From positions 233,598 through 297,597 of the forward strand of contig NZ_JAEEGB010000026.1 of the NCBI RefSeq assembly GCF_016316925.1: DNA of 64,000 nt, written 5' to 3'. The position numbers and the translations under genes were made by a program. The stretch is from Clostridium aciditolerans. GTDB lineage: Bacteria > Bacillota > Clostridia > Clostridiales > Clostridiaceae. This document shows positions 55,901 through 64,000 of this stretch, in pieces (position 1 is the first letter of the stretch; the number at the start of each line of letters is the position of its first letter). Below the pieces are notes generated by a model. That model worked only from the letters and a program-made list of their open reading frames with translations. It was not told the origin of the DNA and made no database searches.

Positions 55901-56065
55901 ATGACAAAAAGGGATTTCATAAAAAAAGTAGAAAAAATCTGCCTAGTGAAGGACTGTAGTATTTCAAAGGCAATTGATATAGCTAAAATGGAAAATAAAA
56001 TAACTGATACAGAGTTCATTTCATGGTTCTGCACAGGCTCAGGCATTGGCAATATTAAAAAATAA
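55901..56065 (+). CDS. Small protein upstream of the MATE exporter
   Basis: A 54-codon ORF found by direct reading. GGGGGAA lies seven bases before the ATG. The protein begins MTKRDFIKKVEKICLVKDCS and ends FCTGSGIGNIKK, with helix-forming residues and three Cys. It starts 112 bp downstream of the LysR boxes and ends 40 bp before the MATE gene, so it heads the divergent unit. No family recognised. Confidence 0.6.
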   Translation: MTKRDFIKKVEKICLVKDCSISKAIDIAKMENKITDTEFISWFCTGSGIGNIKK

Positions 56066-56105
56066 TTATATAACAAAGCTATGTAATATGTTGGAGGGTT
56101 AATCC

Positions 56106-57482
56106 ATGAAAGGTAACATGACTGAAGGAAGTTCATCAAAAATATTGATAACTTTTGCTATTCCTATGGTACTAGGCAATATATTTCAGCAACTTTATAA
56201 TACGACAGATGCCATAATCGTAGGAAGATTTATTGGGAAGAATGCATTGGCAGCAGTAGGTGTTTCAAATCCCATTATGTCAATAGCTCTTTTCTTCATA
56301 TTTGGCATTTGCATGGGTACCTCCATACTTATGTCCCAACTTTTTGGGTCAGGAGAATATAAAATCTTAAAGAAGGAAGTTTCTACAGCTTTAATTGTAG
56401 GAATAATTTTTACTATAATATTATCTGTTGCCTGTATACTCCTATCTAGATGGGTTCTTATAATAACCGGAACCCCTAAAGAGATCTTAAATGATGCTGA
56501 TGTATTCTTAAAAATAATATTTGGAGGACTAATCTTTTCATTTCTATATAATTATTACTCATCTGCACTTAGAGCCATAGGAGATTCAAAAACTCCTCTA
56601 ATTTTCTTAATTGTTTCTTGTTTGCTTAATGGGATTTTATGTATCATCCTTATCATAGTTTTTAAGTTGGGTGTAGCAGGTTCGGCTATTGCAACAGTAA
56701 TTGCACAAGGTGTATCATCTATATTATGCATAGTATACGTTTATATTAAAATTCCACTGATAAGACTTAATCGAAAAGAATTGGTTATAGACAAGTCACT
56801 AGTAAGACTAACTATGCAGTACAGTTGGGTGACAGCACTGCAGCAGACTTGTTTGTATATTGGAAGGCTATTGGTTCAAGGTGTTGTTAATTCTTTTGGA
56901 ATAAATGCCATAGCTGCCTACAACTCTGTAACAAGAGTTGATTCATTCGTGTTGGCACCTGGCGATAGTTTTTCTGCATCTGTTGCTACCTATTCTGCCC
57001 AAAACAAGGGGCGTGGAAAGCTGGACAGAATAATTGACGGCTATAAGAAAAGTAATATTATAATCACTGCATATAGCGTTACTACTGCCCTCATTGTGTT
57101 TTGTGGAGCAGAAAGAATTATGAATTTATTTATTTCCGGTCCTGAAAGAGAAGTTATATTAATAGGCGTTAGATATTTAAAATTAATGTCCATTTTCTAT
57201 GTACTTTCAGGATTTTGTAATATATTTCAAGGCTTATTCAGAGGTGTTGGTAAGCTACGTATAACATTTATTGCAACCCTCATGCAAATCTTGGTTAGAG
57301 TTGCATTATCCTATATTCTTGCACCTTATTTAGGGATTTTAAGCGTGTGCTATGCCATAGCTATTGGTTGGATTTTAATGATTATCTACGAAGGTTTGGC
57401 CTGTAAAAAATATTTTAAGGAAATCACACAATTGAATTTGCCACATTGTGCTTTAAAGTGCAGAACAACAACGTTTAAGTGA
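56106..57482 (+). CDS. MATE-family efflux transporter
   Basis: 458 residues, twelve predicted spans. MATE features: KILITFAIPMVLGNIFQQLY near 12, TTDAIIVGRFIGKNALAAVG near 32, and a repeated half near 240 (WVTALQQTCLYIGRLLVQGV). Na+- or H+-coupled drug/metabolite export. GGAGGG site. The final residues after KKYFKEIT (about 17, LNLPHCALKCRTTTFK) look unrelated to the family and may come from a junction with foreign sequence. Confidence 0.88.
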   Translation: MKGNMTEGSSSKILITFAIPMVLGNIFQQLYNTTDAIIVGRFIGKNALAAVGVSNPIMSIALFFIFGICMGTSILMSQLFGSGEYKILKKEVSTALIVGIIFTIILSVACILLSRWVLIITGTPKEILNDADVFLKIIFGGLIFSFLYNYYSSALRAIGDSKTPLIFLIVSCLLNGILCIILIIVFKLGVAGSAIATVIAQGVSSILCIVYVYIKIPLIRLNRKELVIDKSLVRLTMQYSWVTALQQTCLYIGRLLVQGVVNSFGINAIAAYNSVTRVDSFVLAPGDSFSASVATYSAQNKGRGKLDRIIDGYKKSNIIITAYSVTTALIVFCGAERIMNLFISGPEREVILIGVRYLKLMSIFYVLSGFCNIFQGLFRGVGKLRITFIATLMQILVRVALSYILAPYLGILSVCYAIAIGWILMIIYEGLACKKYFKEITQLNLPHCALKCRTTTFK

Positions 57483-57573
57483 ACCTATAAAGTTTCCAAA
57501 AAGCCGTAAGAAATTCTGGGATGATTATAGAAAATATGGCTTTGAATATATCATTGAGCAATTAACCAAATAG
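57457..57573 (+). pseudogene. C-terminal tail of a lost gene
   Basis: Another frame overlapping the MATE end reads SAEQQRLSEPIKFPKSRK then KFWDDYRKYGFEYIIEQL and stops at 57573. The phrase looks like a genuine C-terminus (similar tails end some glycan-modifying and Fe-S proteins), without any start. Source gene not identified. Confidence 0.4.
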
Positions 57574-57586
57574 TACTTCGATGGCA

Positions 57587-57629
57587 ACCTTTCCTACCTT
57601 TCAACAATAGGTATGAAAGGTATTTTTTT
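57587..57629 (+). terminator. Intrinsic terminator
   Basis: Thirteen-bp stem with one mismatch (ACCTTTCCTACCT / AGGTATGAAAGGT) followed by ATTTTTTTT. Confidence 0.85.
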
Positions 57630-57676
57630 TGGAAAAATAATTTCATGATAAAAAGCGAGAGGGTAGGTATATAAAA

Positions 57677-59107
57677 TTGAAAGAAAAACGAATAAATTCT
57701 TCAAAGATAACAGATAAAGATGAATTTTTAGCAGATGAATTTTCAGTACAAGAAAATAATAAAGGGACGGAAAATCATCTCTCAGCCATGAATTTAATGT
57801 GGATTGGGATAGGTGGTACTATTGGATCCAGTTTTTTCCTCGCATCAGGATTGCCTATAAGCTATGCTGGTCCTGGAGTGGTTTTTTCTTATCTGCTGGG
57901 TGGTTTATTAGCATGCCAGATTGCAGGCGCACTGACCTCTCTGTCTGTTAATCATCCAGTTAGTGGTTCCTTTAAGGTCTATGCTGAAGAAATCTTAGGA
58001 CCTTTTATGGGATTCTATGTAGGTTGGACATTTTGGATAGGAGTTGTTCTAAGTATAGGGTCTGAGACCATTGCCATGGCTATATTTTCAAAACTGTGGT
58101 TTCCAAATGCCCCTGTATGGTTGTTAACAATAGTTTATTCAGCAATAGTAATTGCTTTAAATGCCTTTGGTTTAAAAAACTTTGGCAAAGTTGAAACGAT
58201 TATGTCCTTCATTAAAGTAGCAGCCTTAGTATTATTCATTATAATCGGTGCCGCAGCAATGTTTGGAGTATTTTACACTAATCATCCAGTTGGAATTAAG
58301 ACTCTATTAGATAACGGAGGTTTATTCCCAAAAGGTTTAAGAGGATTACTCCAGTCAATGTTAATTGTCATTTTTTCCTATGCCGGCATTGGCGTGGTGG
58401 CTATGGCATCATCGGAGGTTAGAAATCCAAGACGTGATATACCAAAGGCGATGCTTTTACTTATTTTGATATTGGTTTTATTATATGCGGTTTCAATTTT
58501 AACTGTTGTTTGCTTAATCCCATGGAATACAATTTCAATCAAGCAATCGCCCTTTATATCGGCCTTAGAATTAATTAATATACCCTTTGCGGCTTCAATC
58601 ATGAATGCAGTGGTTCTGGTGGCATCATTTTCCGTAATGACCGGATCATATTTTTCTGCCATAATGATGCTAGTTGCTTTAGGAAACTCCCATCAAGCTC
58701 CAGCCTTTGTAAGTAAAGAAAGTAAGAATGGAGTATTTTATGGAAGCTTAATTCTAACAGCTATTGGGCTAGTGGCTATAATTATTACTTCTTACATTTT
58801 GCCGGGTAAAATTTATAGTTACTTAATTTCTGCGTCCGCTTATTTTTCATTCATTAGTTTGGGTATTATTTTAGTTTGCTTTTTGATATGGCGGAAAACT
58901 GTTGCAAATCAGGATATTTACAAATCTCCTTTAGCCTTTGGTGCTCCATGGTCAACAGTGATCACATTAGTAATACTAGTTCTTTTATTTATATTTTCCT
59001 TAGGCGTTATAGACCAACGGATGGGGTTTTATTTTGCTTTAGGTATTTCTGTTGTTATCTCTATAGCTTACTTATTTATCCGTGGTAAATCTAAAGATAC
59101 AGCTTAA
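57677..59107 (+). CDS. APC-superfamily amino acid permease
   Basis: 476 residues from a UUG start (AGG nine bases upstream), with a 35-residue polar leader and about twelve spans. Motifs: LMWIGIGGTIGSSFFLASGL near 40, SVNHPVSGSFKVYAEEILGP near 93, YAGIGVVAMASSEVRNPRRD near 236 (the APC signature loop). Substrate unknown; broadly AAT/basic amino acid type. Ends in its own terminator. Confidence 0.88.
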   Translation: MKEKRINSSKITDKDEFLADEFSVQENNKGTENHLSAMNLMWIGIGGTIGSSFFLASGLPISYAGPGVVFSYLLGGLLACQIAGALTSLSVNHPVSGSFKVYAEEILGPFMGFYVGWTFWIGVVLSIGSETIAMAIFSKLWFPNAPVWLLTIVYSAIVIALNAFGLKNFGKVETIMSFIKVAALVLFIIIGAAAMFGVFYTNHPVGIKTLLDNGGLFPKGLRGLLQSMLIVIFSYAGIGVVAMASSEVRNPRRDIPKAMLLLILILVLLYAVSILTVVCLIPWNTISIKQSPFISALELINIPFAASIMNAVVLVASFSVMTGSYFSAIMMLVALGNSHQAPAFVSKESKNGVFYGSLILTAIGLVAIIITSYILPGKIYSYLISASAYFSFISLGIILVCFLIWRKTVANQDIYKSPLAFGAPWSTVITLVILVLLFIFSLGVIDQRMGFYFALGISVVISIAYLFIRGKSKDTA

Positions 59108-59174
59108 CATGCATGAAATTAATAGGCATCAATGCCTCAAGCATAACAAGCTTAAAATTGCTATAAAGTTGAAG

Positions 59175-59210
59175 TGCACTCTAACTGTTTAACAAAATAG
59201 TTGGAGTGCA
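59175..59210 (+). terminator. Intrinsic terminator
   Basis: Twelve-bp stem TGCACTCTAACT / AGTTGGAGTGCA followed by TTTCTT. Confidence 0.75.
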
Positions 59211-59275
59211 TTTCTTGGTTTTCTAATCCATCTTCATATTTATCTGAAAAATTAAATTTCCTGCTTCCTAAAAAA

Positions 59276-59359
59276 TCAATCTTCAATAAGCTCAATGAAT
59301 CTCTGCGCTGCTGTAGACATAGGAATATCTTTTTTAGTTGCTATGATTTGATAAATAAA
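59276..59359 (-). pseudogene. C-terminal fragment of a second LysR regulator
   Basis: Minus-strand frame reading IYQIIATKKDIPMSTAAQ then RFIELIED and stop, the typical LysR end, but with no body. It directly follows the intact LysR gene (59380-60222) in another frame, so it marks a deleted paralogue. Confidence 0.5.
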
Positions 59360-59379
59360 ATATAAGTATTTCGAGGTTA

Positions 59380-60222
59380 TTATCCATAAAGTATACTAAT
59401 AAAATTATTAATTGGGTGCTTTATGTTTACATCATTGCCTTTGATAAAATGTATTATTAGCTTGTTGAATTCATTAGTTAATTCATGAGTATATACTCTG
59501 TCCTTATCTTTTATCACACTTTTTGGCAGTAATGATATCCCCATGCCATCTGCTACACACTTTATAATAGCTTCTAGAGAGTCAAACTCAATAATTCTAC
59601 TTGGAATTCCTTTGTTTGCAACAACCCACTTTTCCAAAATAGCACGATAAGGACAATCCATATTAGTATTTATGATAATAGGTTTTTCTAATAATTTATC
59701 TATTTCTTTATTATCAATAGAAGATATAACTGCCAGTTCCTCTGTAAAAGTAAAAGCTGATTCAACACTACTTTGGTTGTACGGACCATTAATAAAGGCA
59801 CCATCAAGCTCTCCACTGATAACTTGCTCTATCAAGCTTCTTTGCGTATCTGTTTTTAAAGATAATATTACATCAGGATATTTTTCTGAATATCTACTTA
59901 ACCATTTAGGCACTACTGAAGCCGATATTGTTTGAGTTGCGCCTATTTTTAAAGAGTTATTAGAACAAATATCTTTAAAAGCTGACTCAGCTTCGTTAAT
60001 CAATCTAATAATCTGATCTGCATATGTAAGCAGCTTTTTGCCACTATCAGTAAGAGTAACACCTTTATTATGTCTTAATAATAAAGTAGTCCCTAATTCC
60101 TTCTCAAGCATCTTTATACGAAGGGTTACATTTGATTGAACATACCCCATCCTTAAAGCTGCCTTAGAAATAGAACCTTCATAGGCTACAATCTGAAATA
60201 TTCTCAAATCATTACTTTCCAA
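59380..60222 (-). CDS. LysR-family regulator
   Basis: 280 residues from a UUG start (AAGG ten bases upstream). N-terminal HTH (LRIFQIVAYEGSISKAALRM then YVQSNVTLRIKMLEKELGT) and substrate-binding domain (SLKIGATQTISASVVPKWL). Divergent from a DUF4865 gene, a pairing that suggests control of that gene. Confidence 0.88.
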   Translation of the reverse strand: MESNDLRIFQIVAYEGSISKAALRMGYVQSNVTLRIKMLEKELGTTLLLRHNKGVTLTDSGKKLLTYADQIIRLINEAESAFKDICSNNSLKIGATQTISASVVPKWLSRYSEKYPDVILSLKTDTQRSLIEQVISGELDGAFINGPYNQSSVESAFTFTEELAVISSIDNKEIDKLLEKPIIINTNMDCPYRAILEKWVVANKGIPSRIIEFDSLEAIIKCVADGMGISLLPKSVIKDKDRVYTHELTNEFNKLIIHFIKGNDVNIKHPINNFISILYG

Positions 60223-60398
60223 TTTTTCATTACCTTCTTTACTTTGTAATAATTATAATCTTAACATATTTTCACTATTAATATTTATTAATTTGGGTAT
60301 TATTTCAAATGATATTTGCTATGATTTATAACTATTATTCATAGCTCTTAAACTCATATATAATAAAGATAAAGTATAAGAAAAGGAGTGTTTATCAA

Positions 60399-60938
60399 AT
60401 GATAGCAACACAATACAAGATTACATTACCAAATGACTATGATATGGATATAATAAAATCCAGAGTTAAAAATAATGGCCATAAAACAGATGGCTTTTAT
60501 GATTTAAAGTTTAAACTATATCTGGTAACAAAAAAGGGTGAAAATAATAATTTGCAGAATAGTTATGCTCCTTTATATCTTTGGAAAGATAGTGACGGAT
60601 TAAATAAATTTTTATTTAATGGATTCTATGACAATATAATAAATTCTTTTGGATGGCAACAAGTAAATATAGGAATACCTTTAATTGATAAAACAACCTG
60701 TAATATTACAGATATAAAATATCTATTTGAAATCACAAGAGATATCGAGCCACAAGGAAGCTTAAATAACTTTAAAGATAGAATAGAAGCAGAACTTCCC
60801 AAAATTGAAAATGCAGAATATATAGTTATATATAATCCAGATAAGTGGAAATACACTGTATTTTACTTTATTGATGATTTAGATAAAGTAAAATCAGAAA
60901 AAGGTACAATTTATAATATACTTCATATATCACAATAA
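60399..60938 (+). CDS. DUF4865-family protein
   Basis: 179 residues. MIATQYKITLPNDYDMDII, then VKNNGHKTDGFYDLKFKLYL, FGWQQVNIGIPLID near 87 and a C-terminal NPDKWKYTVFYFID fit the DUF4865 family as I know it: small soluble proteins beside LysR regulators. AAGGAG site. Enzymatic role unknown; the fold might be an ABM-like monooxygenase type, which is only a guess. Confidence 0.75.
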   Translation: MIATQYKITLPNDYDMDIIKSRVKNNGHKTDGFYDLKFKLYLVTKKGENNNLQNSYAPLYLWKDSDGLNKFLFNGFYDNIINSFGWQQVNIGIPLIDKTTCNITDIKYLFEITRDIEPQGSLNNFKDRIEAELPKIENAEYIVIYNPDKWKYTVFYFIDDLDKVKSEKGTIYNILHISQ

Positions 60939-60968
60939 AAAGTTCTATATATTACTTTTATTAAAATA

Positions 60969-60992
60969 AAAGCTCGGTCTTAACCGAGCTTT
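60969..60992 (+). terminator. Intrinsic terminator
   Basis: Nine-bp stem AAAGCTCGG / CCGAGCTTT followed by a T/A-rich tail. Confidence 0.8.
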
Positions 60993-61193
60993 AATATATT
61001 CTATATTAAGTTATTTTTCTTAAAGCTAAAATATATCCCATCATTACAAGCGCTATAGGTTACTTCATCAGCTATTTTAAGTAATTCTGGTTTTGCATTT
61101 TCCGAGTAAATCTAAAGTAAGAGAACCTTCTATGGTAATTCATAGAAGGTTCTTAAATTAGCGCAAAATCTATATTTATCCTACTTCAATTAA

Positions 61194-61827
61194 TTAAAAA
61201 TCAAAATTGTCTGGATCAGGTCCTACTCTCAAATCTTGATTTAAAGAATTTATCTTCTCTACTTCTTCATTAGTTAATTCAAAATCAAATATCTGTGAAT
61301 TTTCTATTATTCTGCCGACCTTTGTAGACTTAGGAATAGTTACCACTCCATTTTGTATATCCCAACGTAATATAATTTGAGCAATAGATTTATTATGATT
61401 ATGGGCAATTTCCTTCAATATTTCATTATCAAGTAATTTACCAACCATAAGTGGTGACCATGCTTCAACTTGAATATCATTTTCTTTACAGAATGTTCTA
61501 ACCTTCCCCTGTGTTAAGCGTGGATGAAATTCTATTTGGTTTATCATTGGCTTAATCTCTGCATCCTTCATTAAAAACCTTAGATGTTATAAATAGGTCT
61601 TCCCTTGAAATACCTGCTGCCTTTATTCCTTCAGCTATCCCCTTCCCCATACTTACTTCATTATCATAAATAGCTGCTCCATCTATGCTTCTATAACCAT
61701 TTTTTATTGCATTCTTTACTGCATCAACTAATTTGGGGCTATCCTCTACTCTAAAAACGCCAAGCCCTAGCCATGGCATTTTTACACCATTGTTTAAAGT
61801 TACTGTATTTTTTAAATTGTTTATCAT
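61194..61827 (-). pseudogene. Aldo/keto reductase with internal deletion
   Basis: N-terminal part (MPWLGLGVFRVEDSP, GYRSIDGAAIYDNEVSMGKG with catalytic Asp and Tyr, DLFITSKVFN with catalytic Lys) and C-terminal part (KPMINQIEFHPRLTQ, VEAWSPLMVGKLLD, IPKSTKVGRIIEN) lie in different frames. About 60-70 codons between them, including the catalytic-His segment, are missing; the junction is near 61560. AAGGAGAG site is intact. Inactive. Confidence 0.85.
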
Positions 61828-61864
61828 ATTATTTCTCTCCTTATAACACCTTTAACTTCAAAGC

Positions 61865-62498
61865 TTATCTTATAAAGTTGGTAAATATTTTATCTTCTCT
61901 TTCATTTTCTTTTACATTATTTTTACCCGAATCAATAACCTTCAATAACCATGTCATATTCTTTCCTAGAACACTCATAATTTGCATTCCTTCTTCATCT
62001 TGTATAGCTTCTCCAGGTGTTGTACCATGAATTACATTCCAATAATTTGATGTTGGCATCATCATCTCTGAATAATTGATATAGTTATTCAGCTGTTCAA
62101 ATGTTGGAACACCACCGGATCTTCTTACTGCCACCACACTAGCCCCTACCTTATGTCTAAGCATTCCATTATTCACAGATGTAACTAAAAATGCACGATC
62201 CAAAAATGATTTCATCGTTCCTGGTATAGCTGAATAATGCACAGGAGAACCTAAATAATTCCATCAGCTTCCTTCATCTTTGAATCCAATCATTAACCTC
62301 ATCATTCTGCATAACGCATCTTTCGTTCATGTTTCTACTGCATCCCCCGCAATCCATACATCCGCGTATTATCTTATTTCCAACATGAACAATCTCTACC
62401 TCTATATTCTCTTTCTCTAACTCTGCTGCTACAGCTTTTATTGCCTCATAAGTGTTTCCATTCTTTTTAGGACTTCCATTAAAAGCGACTACTTTCAT
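61865..62498 (-). pseudogene. Flavodoxin/NADPH-dependent FMN reductase with two frameshifts
   Basis: Starts at 62498 (GGTGG site) with KVVAFNGSPKKNGNTYEAIK, then GCMDCGGCSRNMNERC. Near 62274 and again near 62242 single-base losses in A/T runs shift the frame; between them the reading MKEADGII is recoverable, and then GSPVHYSAIPGTMKSFLDRA continues to the end. Iron-sulfur flavoprotein-like. Located 37 bp before the aldo/keto reductase, so it was a two-gene redox operon. Sequencing error is possible but the neighbour is decayed too. Confidence 0.8.
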
Positions 62499-62504
62499 AA
62501 AATT

Positions 62505-62621
62505 CCACCAAAAGTTGAATATTACCTTACTGAAAAGGGAAGAGACCTTACTAAAATTATTAAAGAAATTGAATCTTGGTCTATCAAATATTATTCTCAC
62601 TTAGACAGTGGATGCAAATAA
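62505..62621 (+). pseudogene. C-terminal fragment of an HxlR-family regulator
   Basis: Plus-strand frame PPKVEYYLTEKGRDLTKIIK then EIESWSIKYYS with stop at 62621; the phrase PKVEYYLTEKG is typical of HxlR C-termini. The DNA-binding part is gone. It was likely the divergent regulator of the redox operon. Confidence 0.7.
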
Positions 62622-62847
62622 TCTGATGTAATATATTGAACTAAAGATATTAATTAATTCATCAATTATTGACGACATAGTGTAAACATAATAAACTTAA
62701 GCCCACCGGGAGCGCAAATAGAGTGCTTTTTTATTGTTTAGAAAAAAATCTTTATGTCCAGACTTATAATGAGGAGATACTTTAAAAAGTAAAAGTTATA
62801 TAAGAATAGATATACTTTTAACTGTAGCTTGTATTTTTATTGTGGAG

Positions 62848-62928
62848 CTAATTTGTGGAATCTCCCCATGATACTACTGTAACTACACCTTCATGTTTTA
62901 ATACATCATAAAATTTTTCTGTAAGCAT
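62848..62928 (-). pseudogene. N-terminal fragment of a pyridoxamine 5'-phosphate oxidase-family protein
   Basis: AGGAGG site, then 26 codons: MLTEKFYDVLKHEGVVTVVS and a stop. This is the usual start of clostridial PPOX-like FMN-binding proteins, cut off after the first strand. The remaining 62622-63129 has a possible plus-strand promoter (TTGACG-17-TAAACT near 62670-62700) but no other gene. Confidence 0.6.
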
Positions 62929-63129
62929 TCTATATTTCCTCCTAATTATTAAATAATATACATAAGAACTAGATATTATATCTATCGTAATTTAAGCAAT
63001 ATATACAAGAATTATGAAGGAAATTCGACCTTATTTCAATGTGCAGAGATAAGGCGAAATGAGTTATTATTAGATAAAAATAATTTACCCGATACACATA
63101 CAAAATGTCCTTGTTTAATTAAAGTTGTA

Positions 63130-63369
63130 ATGTTAGAAGCAGAAGAACAAATGAGACAATACTTAAGGAACAAGACTTTACAGTGGTTACATGAACAAAT
63201 AGCTAATCAACTTCCGAAAGCATCGTGGAATTTATCCGACGTACAACAGGCACTCAAGGATCTTTTGAGTGAAGGATTGGTGCAGGTTAATTCAGTTGTT
63301 TTCGGATTATATCGACTAACTACAGATGGCAAAACTACAAAGGAGTTAGAATTGAGTGAGAACCAATGA
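63130..63369 (+). CDS. Small protein, possibly 5'-truncated (DUF3895-like)
   Basis: 79 residues from ATG 63130, which has no SD. The same frame stays open upstream to about 62950 and reads plausibly (FQCAEIRRNELLLDKNNLP, then KCPCLIKVVMLEA), so the gene may have lost its beginning. The C-terminal part (NLSDVQQALKDLLSEGLVQV) looks like a winged-helix or DUF3895-type domain. Followed by a terminator at 63388-63414. Function unknown. Confidence 0.4.
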   Translation: MLEAEEQMRQYLRNKTLQWLHEQIANQLPKASWNLSDVQQALKDLLSEGLVQVNSVVFGLYRLTTDGKTTKELELSENQ

Positions 63370-63387
63370 ATTATGTGCAACTTACAC

Positions 63388-63414
63388 AGCTGGCTTATTG
63401 CCAGCTTATTTTTT
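63388..63414 (+). terminator. Intrinsic terminator
   Basis: Seven-bp stem AGCTGGC / GCCAGCT with a 5-nt loop, then TTATTTTTT. Confidence 0.8.
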
Positions 63415-63699
63415 ACATATGTTATCTACCTTTTTCCTTCTATGCAAATACTTCACTTCATTCAAGTGCATAGAAATTAAATAGTCTGCATTAGTTGCAC
63501 TATCACATCTTTGTTGTAATGAATTTGTAACACTCGAAGCACTTGAAGGTCTTGCGTTCCAAGCCTGATGTCCTAGCATTTGAAGTTTATTTATAACTCT
63601 ATTGGCTATATCTAAAGCACAATTCTGCTCATTTAAATGCCCTTCTGCTCCTGTATCTAGATAACATCCATGTCCAGGGTCTACTGCAAATTTACTCAT
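63406..63699 (-). pseudogene. Truncated N-acetylmuramoyl-L-alanine amidase (phage endolysin)
   Basis: 97 residues of an Amidase_3 domain: VDPGHG with zinc His, LNEQN with zinc Glu, LQQRCDSATNADYLISMHLN with the second zinc His. The sequence then leaves the family (KYLHRRKKVDNICKK) and stops, so the C-terminal catalytic Glu region and the wall-binding domain are missing. It follows a holin gene, the usual lysis cassette order. Confidence 0.7.
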
Positions 63700-63715
63700 T
63701 CTAACATCTCCTATT

Positions 63716-63931
63716 CTATTTAAATATTTTATCTTTAACTTCTTTTACATCATCTTTAATGCCATTAAGGCCTTGCTCTATGCACTCGAATTTTTCTGTT
63801 AGTCTTGATATTATATCCTGATACTTTGATTCCCTCTTACTATTTTCATTTAATACAAAGAAAAGCAGTGCCACAAATAGCACCGCCCATATCCCATGCT
63901 GCATAGCTAAATCTAATGCTTTGTTTTCCAA
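63716..63931 (-). CDS. BhlA/UviB-family holin-like peptide
   Basis: 71 residues from a UUG six bases after GGAGG. One membrane span (about 12-28, HGIWAVLFVALLFFVLNE) then a charged helix (SKYQDIISRLTEKFECIEQG), as in BhlA and UviB bacteriocin/holin proteins. Directly upstream of the truncated amidase; phage or bacteriocin lysis remnant. Confidence 0.8.
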   Translation of the reverse strand: MENKALDLAMQHGIWAVLFVALLFFVLNENSKRESKYQDIISRLTEKFECIEQGLNGIKDDVKEVKDKIFK

Positions 63932-63959
63932 GTTGCACCTCCATTTGAGCAAAAATAAA

Positions 63960-63995
63960 AAGAGCTTAGATTCTTCTAAACTGAACTGCTCCCTG
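63960..63995 (-). terminator. Hairpin at the right edge
   Basis: Arms GAGC / GCTC with inner TTAGA / TCTAA and a minus-strand TTTTT tail; probably ends a gene that lies beyond the window. Confidence 0.45.
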
Positions 63996-64000
63996 TCAAG

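Noticed and set aside
62660-62760. Short terminated RNA after TTGACG-17-TAAACT
   Set aside because: The following stem is weak and irregular; not enough to call an RNA gene.

Overview
The window is AT-rich (about 30% G+C by eye), with strong AGGAGG-type ribosome binding sites, several UUG/GUG starts and many hairpin-plus-T-run terminators. Spore-coat ATP-grasp (YheC/YheD) proteins, a SpoIIP-like domain, a radical-SAM amino acid aminomutase, an N5-(carboxyethyl)ornithine synthase and BhlA/UviB-type holin all point to an endospore-forming Firmicute, most likely Clostridium sensu stricto. No rRNA, tRNA or CRISPR array was seen.

Layout. 0-5 kb: small metabolic or unknown genes (cysteine-rich Fe-S protein, nucleotidyltransferase, HD protein). 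3.6-9.5 kb: three YheC/YheD spore-coat ATP-grasp genes around a glutamate 2,3-aminomutase-like gene. 9.6-10.7 kb: a DUF4180 plus excisionase-type HTH operon behind a consensus promoter with four 10-bp-phased repeats. 10.8-16.9 kb: oligopeptide ABC operon oppA-B-C-D-F followed by a 58-codon membrane ORF. 17.2-19 kb: a STAY-GREEN/VCBS fusion with a sigma-E-like promoter, and a proline/glutamine-rich small protein. 19-20.9 kb: thiW-thiM under a TPP riboswitch with terminator and a second P1-closed TPP-like element. 20.9-28.6 kb: fabF, an AraC regulator, a 0.78-kb gap holding a candidate non-coding RNA with a consensus promoter, an RsuA-family pseudouridine synthase, a Cache-GGDEF-EAL protein and a duplicated secreted protein. 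28.7-36.1 kb: two BlaI-type repressor systems, one with an M56 peptidase fused to a SpoIIP-like domain and one with an Fe-S protein; between them ceo and a 5'-nucleotidase. 36-46 kb: GNAT, alkaline phosphatase, MTA/SAH deaminase, Dus, a Thr/Asn-repeat membrane protein and a modular GH27 alpha-galactosidase with a cre site. 46.5-53 kb: a VTT-PssA chimera, a LUD protein and a malate-type module (malic enzyme, KdgT-family carrier, DcuS/DcuR-like two-component system). 53-61 kb: regulator/effector pairs (DHFR-like/WYL, LysR/small ORF/MATE, APC permease, LysR/DUF4865). 61-64 kb: decaying DNA (broken aldo-keto reductase, FMN reductase, HxlR and PPOX fragments) and a phage lysis remnant (truncated amidase, holin).

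Themes. Sporulation functions recur (coat ATP-grasp, aminomutase, STAY-GREEN fusion, SpoIIP-like sensor). Many small regulator-plus-target pairs can be read directly from operator sites. Several deletion chimeras and gene tails show ongoing gene loss. Function assignments are from reading motifs by eye; no database search was run.
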